Source of the DNA: Ascaphus truei
Taxonomy: Eukaryota > Chordata > Amphibia > Anura > Ascaphidae
Direction of reading: 5' to 3'
Assembly (NCBI GenBank): GCA_036426205.1
Contig: CM071568.1
Coordinates: forward strand, 220,087,732-220,151,731
DNA length: 64,000 nucleotides
The notes beneath the pieces are model-generated. The model made no database searches and was not told where the DNA came from. It worked only from the letters and a program-made list of their open reading frames with translations. Shown here piece by piece: positions 1 to 11,488 of the stretch; position 1 is the stretch's first letter, and each line of letters starts with the position of its first letter. The translations under genes and the position numbers were made by a program.

Positions 1-1
1 A

Positions 2-80
2 CGACATGTAGAAAAAGATGTCCTTATTCCCAAGATGATGAGGGAAAAGGCCAGGGTGCTTTGTTCAGAAAATGTACAAG
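2..80 (+). CDS. CMC1: CMC1 coding exon (second of the gene, 5' cut by window edge)
   Basis: The frame from base 2 reads RHVEKDVLIP followed by KMMREKARVLCSENVQ, then a lone G before GTGAGA, a good splice donor at 81. This matches the vertebrate CMC1 segment (H-V-E-K-D-V-L-I-P-K-x-M-R-E-K-A). CMC1 is a small twin Cx9C protein of the mitochondrial intermembrane space, folded through the MIA40 route; it stabilises newly made COX1 with COX14/COA3 during complex IV assembly. The Cys codon at 62-64 is the first cysteine of the first Cx9C pair, whose partner lies in the next exon (44724-44814). The exon ends in phase 1, exactly what the downstream exon needs. The start codon and first exon lie left of the window. 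Identity is from recalled family sequence, not a search, but three exons agree in order, phase and strand. Confidence 0.95.
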
Positions 81-276
81 GTGAGAATTAAACATTATTA
101 CTAGTGACTGTTTACCTGCAGAATGGGAGATTTCAAAGTTTGGTGAAAATGTATTCATCTTCTATGTCACATGCATTTAAATGTTTTTGTCTTTCCTTGA
201 TTCTATGCTCTTATCTGTGCTTTCTTAGGTTTCTCAGTCAGAAAAAGGTCTAAATCCAAGCAATATGTTTTTATAT

Positions 277-278
<2 letters not shown>

Positions 279-356
<78 letters not shown>
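279..356. repeat. (CT)n microsatellite
   Basis: An uninterrupted run of about 39 CT units in the CMC1 intron, followed by an imperfect TA tract (357-392). Confidence 0.97.
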
Positions 357-360
<4 letters not shown>

Positions 361-392
361 TTATATATAGATATATATATTATATATATATA

Positions 393-519
393 CAGTGTTC
401 GACAAATCTATACATTTGCTCGCCACGGGCGAGGGATTTAACCCCGGGCGATAAATATTGGCCCAAGCACCACACTTGGGTACTAGGTGGCGAGTAGATT
501 TTTTGGTGATTTGTCAACC

Positions 520-521
<2 letters not shown>
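393..521. mobile_element. Short hAT-like MITE inserted in a TA tract
   Basis: A unit of about 129 bp begins CAGTGTTCGACAAATC and ends with GATTTGTCAACC, so the termini are imperfect inverted repeats. Internal GCTCGCCACGGGCGAGG and GGTGGCGAG arms form a further hairpin. Both flanks are TATATATA, compatible with an 8-bp target duplication but not provable in a TA tract. The CAGTGTT start resembles hAT termini; the superfamily is inferred. No coding capacity. Confidence 0.6.

Positions 522-563
<42 letters not shown>
522..563. repeat. (TA)n microsatellite
   Basis: A near-perfect TA run that continues the tract interrupted by the MITE at 393-521. Confidence 0.9.
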
Positions 564-564
<1 letters not shown>

Positions 565-599
565 CAGTTGGGGTAAAATGTGAGAAAAGAGTAATGCCT

Positions 600-785
600 T
601 TTTATTTAAATTTTATTTTTTTAACGCAGCCGCTACTTGCCTTTACGGCAATGCAATTATCTAAGCTGGCGATCGATCCGTTCTCCTGTGATCGGCTTAG
701 ATCTTGCTTCCCAGCGCATGCAATATGGCTGCCTATTTCAAAAGGGGAATTGGTGTATCTTCCTAAATGGCTGCTATAGCAAACC
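600..785. repeat. Diverged relic related to the TTAA MITE family
   Basis: The core around 660-700 (CTAAGCTGGCGATCGATC, then GTTCTCCTGTGATCGGCTTA) resembles the interior of the MITE at 52353-52768 (GCTGCAGATCGATCTGTTCT). Terminal repeats are not preserved. The opposing 61-aa open frames here look like chance. Confidence 0.35.
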
Positions 786-860
786 AAGGAAGCTTAATAC
801 ATAAAAAAAATAATTAAAAAGGGTAAAAAAGAAAGGGTGGGGAGTAAGTATTCTCTAGTA

Positions 861-1325
861 CAGGGGTGGCCAACCTGTTGCCCTGGGTCACATGCTGCCC
901 TTAAGCGCTTCATGTGCAGCCCCTGAAGGGAAAAAAAATGGCTCTGATTGCAGAGAGACCATAGAGACATAGAAGAGGAGAAGCCAGACCACCCCTCAAC
1001 CAGCTCCTCTCCTGAGCTCCTATGGACCAGCGACCCCTGGTGGGCTCCCAAGCAGCACAGGGTACCGTGAATGTGCACCCTGTCTGCTGAGAGATCCATG
1101 TGGTGCTGGCAATGGAGACTGGAGAGCAAGGTAGGGACAATCACCCCATTGCCCCCATCTCCCCCTAACTGCCCCTTGTCTCTCACTGCCCCCCCATGTC
1201 ACCCCCTCTTCCTCCTCATGTGTCACCCCCTCTTCCCCCCATGTCACCTACCCCTCTTCCCCCCCATATGTAACCGCCTCTTCCACTCCCTCCTCCCACT
1301 TGTACTCTGTGTTATGTCCTGTTGA
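861..1325. mobile_element. hAT-like fragment with C-rich minisatellite
   Basis: CAGGGGTGGCCAACCTG at 861 resembles hAT terminal sequence, but no matching right end is present. 1165-1310 is a degenerate tandem of a roughly 25-30 bp unit built on CCCCATGTCACCCCCTCTTC. The open frames on both strands across it are low-complexity read-throughs. Confidence 0.45.
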
Positions 1326-2904
1326 AAATAAATACACAAAGCGCAAATAACCACTCAAATAATACAATAATAATACTGTACTAATCTACAATTAAGTCCA
1401 AATTGGGTATTGCTGCTCACAAAGAACAGGTTTCCAGCCTGTATCATAAAGTACCACACACAAACAAAGGAGTGCAAAGAGCCCCAGAATGTGTGAATGT
1501 TAGTCAGCAATAATAGTACATCGGTATAACGATACTGATCACCTCAATAAAAGAAAGCCCTTGAGCACCGATAGAAAGAAAAGAAAAGAGGCAAACATAC
1601 TGTAACACTGTAAAACGAATGACAAAGAGGAGCAAACTCCCATAGCATGATCCTGGTTTATTATTACAAAAAGTTAAAGTATCAAACAGTCTCCATGAAA
1701 ATGGACCGTGTGGTATCAAAAAGTAAATTTGACAATGTAACAAAAATAAGGAGGTAATGAGAACACAGTTGTGCATAAAAAATAAAATTGTGGCTGAAAC
1801 AGTATTAATTCAGTCAGGTTGAGGATAGTAAATAGATGCAAGTGCGCTTACAGGATAAAAATGTGGTATCTGCTTATCCAGTATGTGGACTTTGGTAAAG
1901 TAGATGTAGTAACCGATGGCAATGGATCCATCTTACCGCACAAAGGTAAAGGTGAAGCGTCCAAAGAAAGAACTCCAAATCGGCTGTACCGGTCGGTGTC
2001 CTCTGCCCCGAAAGGGGCCGTGCTCAATTCGCGCAGGTGTGCTGGCGTGGCGGTGAACAAGCAATACAGGAACTCCGAATTTGATTATAATTAATCTTGT
2101 TGCCCTTGTGATGAATGAGCAATCAGGCAGAGGTCTGACTCAAACGTAGGCAGTGAGCTAAAGTGCAAGAATAACGAACCACTGACTGGACAGTATATGC
2201 ACAGAGGTGCAAGATAGCGTTGGTGTGCTGTTTGGCATCCTTATAGGAGGGTGTTTTTCTAGAAGTAAATGCAAAAATACAAAAAGGTGTTGGTTGATTG
2301 TTAAATGATATATCATAAAGACATTGAATTGTCATGAAATGTATACAAAACGTGTGTGTTAGATATATGCAAAAATATGCAGAAATAAACTAGTATAACT
2401 ATTATTACTATGCCAAACATGTATCTCAGGGTAAAGGTAACCCTGTAATGATGGAGATATTCACTCACCTAAATGGTGGTGAGTGAAAAAGGGGCAAGTG
2501 GAATTAAAATAAATTAAAAAAATTAACATATGAAAAAGGAAAGGGGTATAAAAATAAGAAAAAATATATTTAATAAAACACACATATATATTATTTTGTT
2601 CTTATACAAATATTTGTACAGAATCAAAGTGTATATGGCTATATGAACCAATATACATGTAACATAAATGCAGTTTGAATGAATGATATAGAAACAGGTG
2701 TATATTAACAAAGGATTTAAATGAAAGCCAATTGTGTGTAGATATATGAAAATTTTACTGGAGAGAACATAGAATGCAATAGCTCTATAATCAGGCCTAT
2801 CTCTAGGCGGTAAGCAGTTAAGGCACCGCCTAGGGTTGACAGATTTCAGGGGGTGGCAATAGGGAGAGAGTAGCAGCACTGCTGATACTTTTTTTTAAAA
2901 TATA

Positions 2905-3095
2905 TATTTATGTAGGATTGAAGCAGGGGGTCTCCGGTGCTGAACCCTGTTAATTTCAGCTCCTGGGACCCCTTGCTTCCTGAGCTCCTTACCTCAGGTG
3001 TTGCCGGTATCTCAACAGGTTTAAAGCCCCCTGGTCATATGGGCCAATAGGAAGCCGCATCTTCAGTGATGTTGTCTCAGATGGAATCGCCTGTC
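2905..3095 (+). repeat. Dispersed repeat, copy 1
   Basis: It shares an ordered series of blocks with 6485-6680: GATTGAAGCAGGGGGTC, GCTGAAC, a GGGAC..CCTTGCTTCC segment, GGTG/GCCGGTATCTC and TTTAAA. The copies are diverged and have no coding content; type unknown. Confidence 0.5.
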
Positions 3096-3508
3096 CTTAT
3101 GACCTGAGTTACACCTCCATTCAGTCACAGGACCGAGATACTTGTCTGTGGTGTAATTGACCTCCGTTTCAAAAGGATTCCATGCAGGGAAGATAATGAT
3201 AGGAGACATACATAGTGAAACATTATTTAATAAAAACTACTAGAAAACATACACATAGGTATCACACTCGTGGATTAAAAATTATTTGTGTGCAGTTCTG
3301 ACAGGTGTTTTTTCTGACAAAGTTTCTCACACTCAGCTCTGTGTGTCCCTATCCTCCGGCGTCTGCACCATGTACCGCTCGCAGTTAGAGTGCAGTTCCG
3401 CATCACGTGTCCTACTGTTCACTTCTCGTGCAATCTTGGCTCTCTCAACTGTAGGTGCCGGCTTCATCTGTCAATTGGGTGCTCAATCTCTACTCTTGCG
3501 CAGTCGCC

Positions 3509-3541
3509 CTACGCGTTTCACCTCAACGGCATCTTCAGGGG
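3509..3541 (-). ncRNA. Hammerhead-ribozyme-like core
   Basis: On the minus strand CCC-CTGAAGA (CUGANGA box, 3538-3532) is followed by a short weak stem II, then GAAA (3519-3516), ACG/CGT as a minimal loop-less stem III, a cleavage-site A and GGG that pairs with the leading CCC. The order of stem I, CUGANGA, stem II, GAAA, stem III and UH fits a type I hammerhead of the kind reported in Penelope-like elements. Stem II is only about 3 bp with a bulge, so activity is doubtful. Confidence 0.45.
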
Positions 3542-3755
3542 TAACATACGCCGATCTAGCAGATCTTAAATGTTATTAATTAAACATTACTTTTGTTTTT
3601 CACCCCTCCCTGTAATGCCTTGTTGTCTCTTGTTCCCTCTTCCCCTATATATAAAATACTTCACCAAAATGAAATTACCAGGGAAGGAGACCCAGCACTA
3701 CAAATAGATTGGAAAAAAAAGGGTATTTAATCCATATACACAGGTCTCCTTCCTA

Positions 3756-3868
3756 TCGGCGCCGGGATCCAACGTTCACCTGACCGGAGGGGGGAGCTGG
3801 AGGACGCAGTGCGGGCTCCCCCATCCTCCAGCTCCCCCCTCTGGTTGGACGTTGGATTCCAGTGCCGA
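3756..3868. repeat. Inverted repeat, arms about 46 bp
   Basis: The left arm (3756-3804), with GATCCAACGTTCACCTGACC and GGGGGGAGCTGGAGGA, pairs with the right arm (3823-3868), with TCCTCCAGCTCCCCCC and GGTTGGACGTTGGATTCC. The spacer is about 18 bp. A hairpin-forming repeat of unknown class. Confidence 0.7.
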
Positions 3869-4010
3869 CAAATGGAGAGAGAGCAGGGCCCCTGGACCAT
3901 CAGAGAGGTGGGTGTGGTGTGGTTGTTTGTGCGGGTTCTCTTGCCTTCTCCACAGCGAGCCGCCTTCTGCAACATTACGTGATGCTGCCAGAGGAGGGCT
4001 GCTGGTCTAG

Positions 4011-4082
4011 GTATATGAGTATATGAGTATATATACGTGTGTGTATATGTATGATATATATGTATGTATATATGTATGTATG
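4011..4082. repeat. TA/TG-rich microsatellite
   Basis: Degenerate TATATGAG/TATGTATG units. The minus-strand reading gives a spurious Tyr/Thr/His-rich frame. Confidence 0.7.
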
Positions 4083-6484
4083 TCCCTGCTGCCAACATGC
4101 CACCTTGGATCCCGCAAAGCTTAAGGCCAGCCCTGCGATAAGGTTATGTAATCATTTATATTGCATTACCTTCCCCTCCATTGGAATGCAATTCCGTAAT
4201 TAATCTGTTATCAGAGCCGTTAATTACTACATTGCATCTGGTCTAAAAATATTGCACCCCGGAAAATATTTGATAACTTGGGTCATAAAATTGCAATAAT
4301 TCCACCCCGTATTTTTTCTCCATGGGTGCGATAGTAACTTTTGAGTTTGACTCTAGACCAATATTTGCATTAAATCCCTCTCATCCGAATCATAGATGCT
4401 TCCAGTTAAGTGTCAATAGCAATAAACACGTTTGAAAATACCCACAAACGCTTCATTTAATGCTATGCGAGTCAGCTTAAAATGTTGTTTAGAGCAGTAA
4501 GTTAGTATTGAACGTACAAATTATGAAGTAATTAGTAGTAATGACAGATTTACAAAGGCAGACGTGAACAAAAAAATCAGATTCATCTACAAGGTATTAG
4601 GGACTATAAAGCTTTTTTTCTGCAGTAGAAACATTTAAATATATATTTTCTTCGATCTCTCCTCCAAAAATGACCTTAGCAAAGGTAAACCTTTAGAACA
4701 CTTTTTTTCTTTTCTTATACCTGCAGAGTACAAAAGACACGTGTAAAAATGTGTTCAAAATCCTATAGTCAGACTTTTGGAAGCTGATCAAATTTGACAA
4801 CATAACCAGTGATCTCAGCTTGAAACTGCTAAGTATCTCACACTCTTCTAACAGAGTCTGGTAATAGGCCATAACTATTCACCCAATTTGATCGAATTAA
4901 GTGTTACTTTACGTTGCCCTGAAGTGTTTAAAATGCACCAATGAGTAGAGCTAACAAAAGCACTGTGATCTTTATATTTGGGTTTCCACATGCCAGGTGC
5001 AAGTGTCCTCTTCAGCCAGTGACTCCCTTGGGGGACACAAAGGTTCCCCAGTGGTGGAGTTTGTTGAACAAGTGCATGTTACTGAAACTATGGTTGACAC
5101 TGGCCAGGCTTTGCTGAAGGGAAGCCTGAAGTTATGTTGTGACCAATCATTTCCACTAAATATCATAGTGTGCCCTGGGGAGAAAAGGTATAGGGGAAAA
5201 CTGGGTGAAATTAAAACAACTGTTTCCAGCAACACTTTACTTCTCTGTTTCCACAAATGAGTTTTTTTTTTAATGTCTTTACTCTAATTCCCAAACTATC
5301 AGTTATCCTTCTTACATTAGAAAATATTTATTTTAAGCACATTTAAACTTTCTAGAAAGTTAAGATATTTTAGCAATAGAAAAAATACATAGCTAGCACA
5401 CAATATTTTTCCTTATAACACACACACAAAAAAAGAACCGGTTAGAAATGTACAGTAGTTACCATTCAAATCTCAATAATTAAATCCACATGGAATTTCT
5501 GGCATTAAAACCTAGTAGTTTTTCAACAGTCCATCTAAGAACTATGGATCAGCACAATTCCAAGGCTAAAAACGAACAACTTGCCAGGTGTAGACAAAAA
5601 CGGCGCTAAGTTTTAACATGCAAATTAAAGCCTCATAAATAAAGGTGCAAATCAAGGCCGTATATACAAAGGTTAGGAATAGAGAATATTTTAAAACTTT
5701 ACAATACCCTGACAACCATGCTCATAGTTTTTTTCTTTTTAGTTTAAAAAAACTAAATATTTCAATACATTTTCACCAGGAACCAGGGGGTTCCTAGAGG
5801 TTAGGGAACCACAGGTGAGCTCCTGGTTCTATCTTCCATCCGGTCAGGTTAAAAATAAATAAATAAAAAGGGTGTGTGTGGCGAGCACGCGCATTTTAAG
5901 TGAAACTTCTTTGTGTTTTGTCATTGAAATTTTAATTATATTTGTCACTGGAGACCAGGCAATTTACACCTTTTTACCAGGATCATGCATTGAGCAAAAC
6001 TAGTTAATGAAATAAATTGTAAATTTATTCACAGGAATAGGCAAACACACAATGTTACACAAAATACAGCAAAAAGACACACTTACTTGGGAATTGGGGT
6101 AACAACCTAGACTCTCCGAGCTGCAGTTGCAAAACAGGACAGAAAATATTGCAGGCAGCTTTTCGCTGAAGCGACCCTTTTCTTGCTGGAGACTTACAAC
6201 TGAAAAACTCTGGAGAACACTTTGGAGAGCCTTGGAGAACTAACTATCTCATGGCTGCAAGGGGTTATAATACCTCTGATTTTCATTACAGATTACTGCC
6301 CCCCCTATCAGGAGCGTGAGAAAAATCTTTGCAGCTAATCAGAGACAAGCTTGAAGGACACACAGGGTTACCAGGAAATCTGAATGAACCAAGGGGCACG
6401 TGCAATTTGGCACTTCTGGCCCTTGATTCTCTCAATACCACCCCATGTCTCCCCACACAGATTTTATAGCCGATCTCGCTAGTT

Positions 6485-6680
6485 ATATTATTATTTTTAG
6501 TACATAAGATTGAAGCAAGGGGTCCCTAGAGCTGAACTGCATACATTTTCCGGGACGCCCTGCTTCCCAGGTTTAGGCCTCCGTCTCGGGTGCCAGTATC
6601 TCTTGCAAGTTTAAATCATGACCCACGTGACCGGGATATTTAAACTTGCAGGTGATACCGGCACCCCATATTGAGGCCTC
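6485..6680 (+). repeat. Dispersed repeat, copy 2
   Basis: Second member of the family at 2905-3095 (GATTGAAGCAAGGGGTCC, then GCTGAACT, GACGCCCTGCTTCC, GTGCCAGTATCTC). The segment TTTAAAT..GACCGGGATATTTAAACTTGCA also folds back on itself. Confidence 0.5.
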
Positions 6681-7691
6681 TTTCTCAGTATATGTAACAC
6701 GGGGTGATAGGGTCATAGCATGACACGTATCATGACTTCACACGCCATGGAAGTCTTCTGCGCGGCACTGAATGAAAGCTTGGGTCCGTGACTAATTACT
6801 GTTGATACCATCCATATACCTATACACAAGAGTCCCCCTTTACTACTATAACGTGAATTGTGCTCTGGTTACTATTGCCTAATTAGCCAGATCTCTCATA
6901 CTCGCTACTTCCCAACCTCCCGCATACTTATCTTTAATAGGTATTTTTCAGCCAAACTCTATGAATTATATGCTGAATTAGAGACCTATTAGATTGTTGG
7001 TTTAGGATATAGACACAATAGACAATATACACAATATATATACAGTATTATTTACTGCTACTACAGTTTATGTACTGTATATCACTCTTCCACCTTCTCT
7101 TTGTGCTTATCTTTACCAACTATACCATAAAGGTAAAAGAATAGCCATATGAAGGATGTATCACTGTTTATAGTCCCAGACTCAGAGAGGATTCAGGAAT
7201 AGGGACAAGGTGGTGTTTAGTATATTTAGTAGAGACACAGTATCTCTGAGGCAGCACTGGCTTTTATTACATGTTTCACTTGGGTGTCGGGTTATGTAAT
7301 TTACTTTGACAGAATTGCTTTACACCTTTGGCTCCAGTTGGGCGATCATACAGGACACTAGCAAACTGTCTAATCTGTCTCTTTATTTTAAATCATGTTA
7401 TCTAATAAAGGTTACTTTTTATATCCTAATTATTGATCATTTCGAGGTGTACGCTTCTATTAGGATTATTTTCCCTTGTGTGTTTGCACATTCCATTGAA
7501 TATTTAACAGTGCATGAAATGTCTGTAAATTGAATGTACAATGGTGAGAAAAAGTTTGGGATCCCCATAGGATTTTCACATATTTCAATCCTAAAATATT
7601 ATTAGATCTTAATCTAAATCCTAATAGATAAAGATAACCTGATCAAACAAATGACACAAAAACATGATACTTTTTCAACATTCAATTATCC

Positions 7692-8019
7692 ATGTGCGCT
7701 GACCCGTGCTGAGGCGCGAGGCTGCTCGGCAGTGAGCCCCTGCAGCCGCAATGACAGCGGCTTTAGCAGGGGCTCGCGCACACTTGCGGAAACGTGTGTC
7801 TTAACAAATCTTTCGTTTCTGAGCTCGCCGGAGTGCAGGGCCGGTCACGTGAGCGGTTCGCCCAACGAGGGCGAACCAGCTCCGTGACGTCACAGCCCCC
7901 CCCCAACACTCCCCCGGACGGCGCATGGTCTAGGGCCAGGGAAAGCACCCGCTTTCCCTCAGCCTCCGTGCACCTCCGCATGGCTGAAGTCTCTATGGAC
8001 TCAGCCTTAATCTAAGCGG
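7692..8019. mobile_element. GC-rich block inside the Tc1 copy
   Basis: Compared with the sister Tc1 copy, about 330 bp of GC-rich DNA stands where roughly 90 bp of transposon sequence should be (28640-28720). It ends in a GACTCAGCC segment and begins with GCGCTGACCCGTGCTGAGGC, so the ends are only loosely complementary. No target duplication is clear; insertion with deletion or recombination is inferred. Confidence 0.5.
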
Positions 8020-8133
8020 TTCCTGTAACTGCTGGTCAGTCTCATCAGTTTTCAGCAATTTTGGCCCATTCCCCCTTTCAGAACTGCTTCAACTCTGTGA
8101 CATTCGAGGGCTTCCTTGCATGGACAGCTTGCT

Positions 8134-8424
8134 TCAGTCCTGCCACAACATTTTGATGGGACTTAGGTCTAGACGTTGACAAGGCCATTCAAAAATGGGG
8201 AATTTCTTCTGCCACCATTCCTTTTCCAATCTGCATTTATGTTTAGGATAATCCTCTTTCTGCATGACCCACTTTCGGTTCAGCTTCAGCTCACAGATGG
8301 ATGGCCTGATATTCTCCTCTAGAATCTTCTGATACAATGCAAAATTCATGGTTGTGTCAATGATGACAAGCAGTCCAGGTCCTGAGGCTGCAAAGCAGCC
8401 CCAAACCATTACACAAAAAACAAA
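8134..8424 (-). pseudogene. Tc1 transposase fragment, C-terminal catalytic part
   Basis: The minus-strand frame contains VMVWGCFAASGPG, ILEENIRPS, RKWVMQKEDYPKHK and EWPCQRLDLSPIKMLWQD, the ordered landmarks of Tc1 DDE transposases. The central aspartate motif (usually D-N-D-P-K-H) is degraded and the final catalytic region is cut. It is separated from its upstream part (9373-9460) by the insertion at 8425-9372. The transposase would act in the nucleus on TA sites; this copy cannot. Confidence 0.8.
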
Positions 8425-9372
8425 GAACAAGGGGAGCGCGGATGAGTAACACCAAATTAAAAACCATTAATAAAAAGGTAGAATGGTTAGTGATATAACC
8501 AGACTTGCCTAATACCAAATACAGGCACACGGGTCTTAATGAACCGCAGTCAATGCACTGTAAAATGTATACTGAGACAAGGGATGAATAAATGTGCAAT
8601 AAAGATAACTTAATACTCACACGGGCCTGTGTGAGCAAATTCACATTAGGTCTCTTTGTTGCTTGATGACGGACCAATGGATACACTGCTTGGCTACCTA
8701 AATGATTCCTTGGATTCCTTTACTGGATTTTAACCCTGTCCGGGGACGGGAAAGGCGCTGCTGTCTTCAATTGGTTTACAATACCACAAACCGGGACACG
8801 GCTCGTACCGAGTGGTATAATAAATAAAGTGGTAAAAGTGAAAAAATTAGTACAGACACACCGTTCAGGGAAAAAATACCTTTGGATAAGAGCACAGACC
8901 AGCTGCAATGATAGCTGGGCTCCCTCACCGCCTGAGGGCTGCACAAGGGTTTACCAAAAAACCACAGTAAATGCAGCTCACAAGGTGCATCCCAGGTAAG
9001 GGGGAGAGGTTGGGATGGGATTATAATATATAATACAAAATACTCACTCGGGCCCGTGTGAGCACAAACACATAAAGTGATCTTTATGGTGATGGTGATG
9101 TGATCCTTGTTCTGCAGGTACACATGTCCTTTCTTGCTTCCACAGATTAAATGACAAACATGGTGGTTTTGCTAATAAAAATCCCAATTTAGTATAGCAC
9201 AAACATAACAGAATAAAATGAAATAAAAATGAATGAAACCTTCCAACTGCAGCAAAAATGTCCGTGTTGTTTGTCCCTCTACCAGCGCGCGCTCCTTCCA
9301 CGTCCAGATGGCATCTAACACGCAGGGATTGGAACACAGCCACGAAGGCTCTCTTAATTTTTGTATTGCAGT
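8425..9372. mobile_element. Insertion with ~14-bp target duplication inside Tc1
   Basis: The Tc1 segment CCAAACCAT(T/C)ACAC occurs on both sides (about 8404-8417 and 9374-9390), as after target-primed insertion. The inserted block has two internal copies of an ACTCAC(A/T)CGGGCC(T/C)GTGTGAGCA segment (about 8615 and 9043). No protein is recognised. It resembles the non-coding insert at 11558-12119 in insertion style. Confidence 0.6.
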
Positions 9373-9460
9373 TCCAAACCATCACACCCCCACCACGATG
9401 CTTCATGGTTGGGATGAGGTTTTTCTGTTCGAACACAGTGTTTGTTTTCGCCAATCATAA
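9373..9460 (-). pseudogene. Tc1 transposase fragment, middle part
   Basis: Minus-strand reading gives KTNTVFEQKNLIPTMKHRGG and then GVMVW, continuous with the fragment at 8134-8424 once the intervening insertion is removed. It corresponds to the segment just before the second catalytic block. Downstream frames to 10000 hold only broken homology. Confidence 0.75.
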
Positions 9461-10742
9461 AGTTTCTCATTGTGGCCAAAAAGTTCTACCTTTGACTCGT
9501 CTGTCCAGAGAACATTGTTCCAGAAGTCTTATGGATCATCTATGTGCTGTTTGGCGAACTTCAGATGGGCAGCAATGTTCTTTTTAGAGAAGTTGTTTCC
9601 TCCTGGCTATCTTTCCATGAACCATTCTTGTTCAGTCTTTTTCTGATAGTTGAGTCATGAACATTCACATTAGCCAAGGTGAGTGTGGCCTGCAGATCCT
9701 TGGATGTTACTCTGGGGTTCTTTGTAACTTCCTGGATGATTTGACGTTTCTTTCTTGGAGAGATTTTGGTAGGATGAACGCTTCTGGGTAGAGTGTCTGT
9801 GGTCTTGAACTTTCTCCATTTGTAGACTGTCGGATAGTGGATTGGTGGAGCCCTAAATTCTTAGAAATGGTTTTGTAACCCTTTCTAAACTGATGAGCAT
9901 TAATAACTGCTTTTCTGAGGTCCCCATTGATTGTGGCATGACGTGTTTTGACACACCTGTATAGTGAAGACCAAACTCAAAAAAAGTTTCTGATTTTTAT
10001 ATCAGTGTGGACTCTCAAACTCATTCCTGAAGATCTACCTAATTATTTAAACACCTGATTCTAGTTATCCCCTTTATTTTAGCTGATAAATCCAGGGTTT
10101 CACTTACTTTGCACATGCCCTTATTCTTAATTACTCATTGTTTGTCTTATTCATACATAGTTTTGTTTCAATAGACCTGGAATTGGTTAATATAAACACT
10201 GTTGTAAATGAAAGAAAAAAATGATTTTGATTCAAGAAGGCTATCATGGAAAAACTATGGAATTTCCGTAATTATCTTTGGGGTTCACAAACTTTTTCTC
10301 AGCACTGTATAACAATTATTTATAACTCTGGCTTTTCCTGTCTGTCTCTTGTGTAACAAAATAATTGTATTTTATTGTAATTTTCAAACTAACTGTAAAT
10401 TATTGTAAAGCAGGTAGTGATCACAAACCAGGTACACAAAGTAAGTTATGGTGAGTAAAAAAGGGACACAAACCCTTCACAGTACTGTCCTCATATTGAG
10501 GGCTGTAGCAGCCTGGAACCAATCCAAAAGGGCAGATGCTGAACCATAAAGAAAAAGAGAAAATTAATCCAAGGCATAAGGGCCACCACAAAATGGCCCA
10601 AAAAAGAAAAAAATCATTTAAAATAAATAAATTCAAGCCTAATGGCCTATTTGTGATCCATGGGCCTCAACGGAGGACCCTCAATTTGACACACAACCCT
10701 GGATCCTCAGTTGATTGAAGAATCTTCATCTGTAAGTATTTC

Positions 10743-10885
10743 TTGTTTTCCTGTTCACCCTGGCAGTGGGTTAACTCCATCCTCAGTTTAGTAGGACAGG
10801 AAATTAAATTCTTGCTGGTAGGCCATAAAGGCCCCTCCCACTACCTGCAGATTAGTCTTTTTCCTGTCCTACAGCTAGGAGCAGG
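10743..10885 (+). repeat. DIRS terminal repeat
   Basis: TTTTCCTGTTCACCCTGGCA, GTAGGACAGGAAA and TTTTCCTGTCCTACAG blocks fold on themselves. The same series is present in reverse complement at 62500-62655 and in part at 57540-57780, tying the two relics to one family. Confidence 0.7.
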
Positions 10886-11284
10886 TTTTGTTATTTTGAT
10901 AAAAAGGACTCACCTGACTGTACTTGGTACAGTAAAGCCAGGGAATCTCAACCTCTCTTGTCCCTGAAGCTCCGATCGACGTGCCCTGGTGGGTATCAAG
11001 ACAGAGGTCTGCGCGACCGGGCAGTCCCACTGAAGCATCTCAGAATGCTGGGGCAGAACAGCAGGGCTGTTTGAGCAACAGAGGCTCAGTGTATACCGCA
11101 CAGGCGTCTAAGAACGCAGCGGTGTGGGAGAGGCAAGCTGGCCGGGTGTCTCAGGCAGAGCATAGTATGTGCGCGCGCTGCATCCCACCGGGGGCGGGTG
11201 CGCGAGGGACGAGAGCTCCGATTGGGCTGACGTCACTGTGCGACGTCTCACAGTGTGTGAGAGGAGCCCTGAAGCAGCCGTAGC

Positions 11285-11388
11285 ATGGAACGCTCGGCAG
11301 ATAGAAGAAATCAGCTCCAAGAAGCTGAAAGGAGTGTGGAAGCCAGCATGGACACTGCTGGAAGTAAAGAGTCGCTGACAAAAATTAG
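11285..11388 (+). pseudogene. Putative DIRS gag N-terminal segment
   Basis: An ATG frame reads MERSADRRNQLQEAERSVEA and ends in AG|GTGAGT, which is both an in-frame stop and a consensus splice donor. The gag frame resumes near 11489 (KPEKGPSKGTVEFLHELL). An intron inside gag is a possibility, not shown. Confidence 0.35.
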
Positions 11389-11488
11389 GTGAGTCTTTAG
11401 CTTAGTTCTACAAAAGGATTTAAGAGAGTGGATTGCAGGAACTAAAGGAATAGATAAAAAAATAAATTTTTTTACTTTGGTTCTATGG

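Larger units (their letters stand above)
1336..3560. repeat. Unclassified repeat region ending in a hammerhead-like motif
   Basis: No coding homology is seen. The AT-rich left part (1336-1820) and the mixed part to 2500 resemble the non-coding terminal repeats that surround the other hammerhead-like motifs here. The right end (3509-3541) carries the motif on the minus strand. The boundaries are approximate, and the Penelope-like assignment is an inference from that motif. Confidence 0.35.
7539..10307 (-). mobile_element. Tc1-like transposon relic carrying two insertions
   Basis: Ends CAATGGTGAGAAAAAGTTTG (left) and CAAACTTTTTCTCAGCACTG (right) are inverted repeats flanked by TA. The same termini and body occur at 28457-30023, which is 1567 bp long; this copy is longer because of foreign blocks at 7692-8019 and 8425-9372. 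The transposase runs on the minus strand in fragments. The copy is inactive. Confidence 0.85.

Noticed and set aside
4972..5260. Opposing open frames of 94 and 87 codons
   Set aside because: No motif, no splice or family support; mirror frames over the same bases suggest chance or an old untyped repeat.
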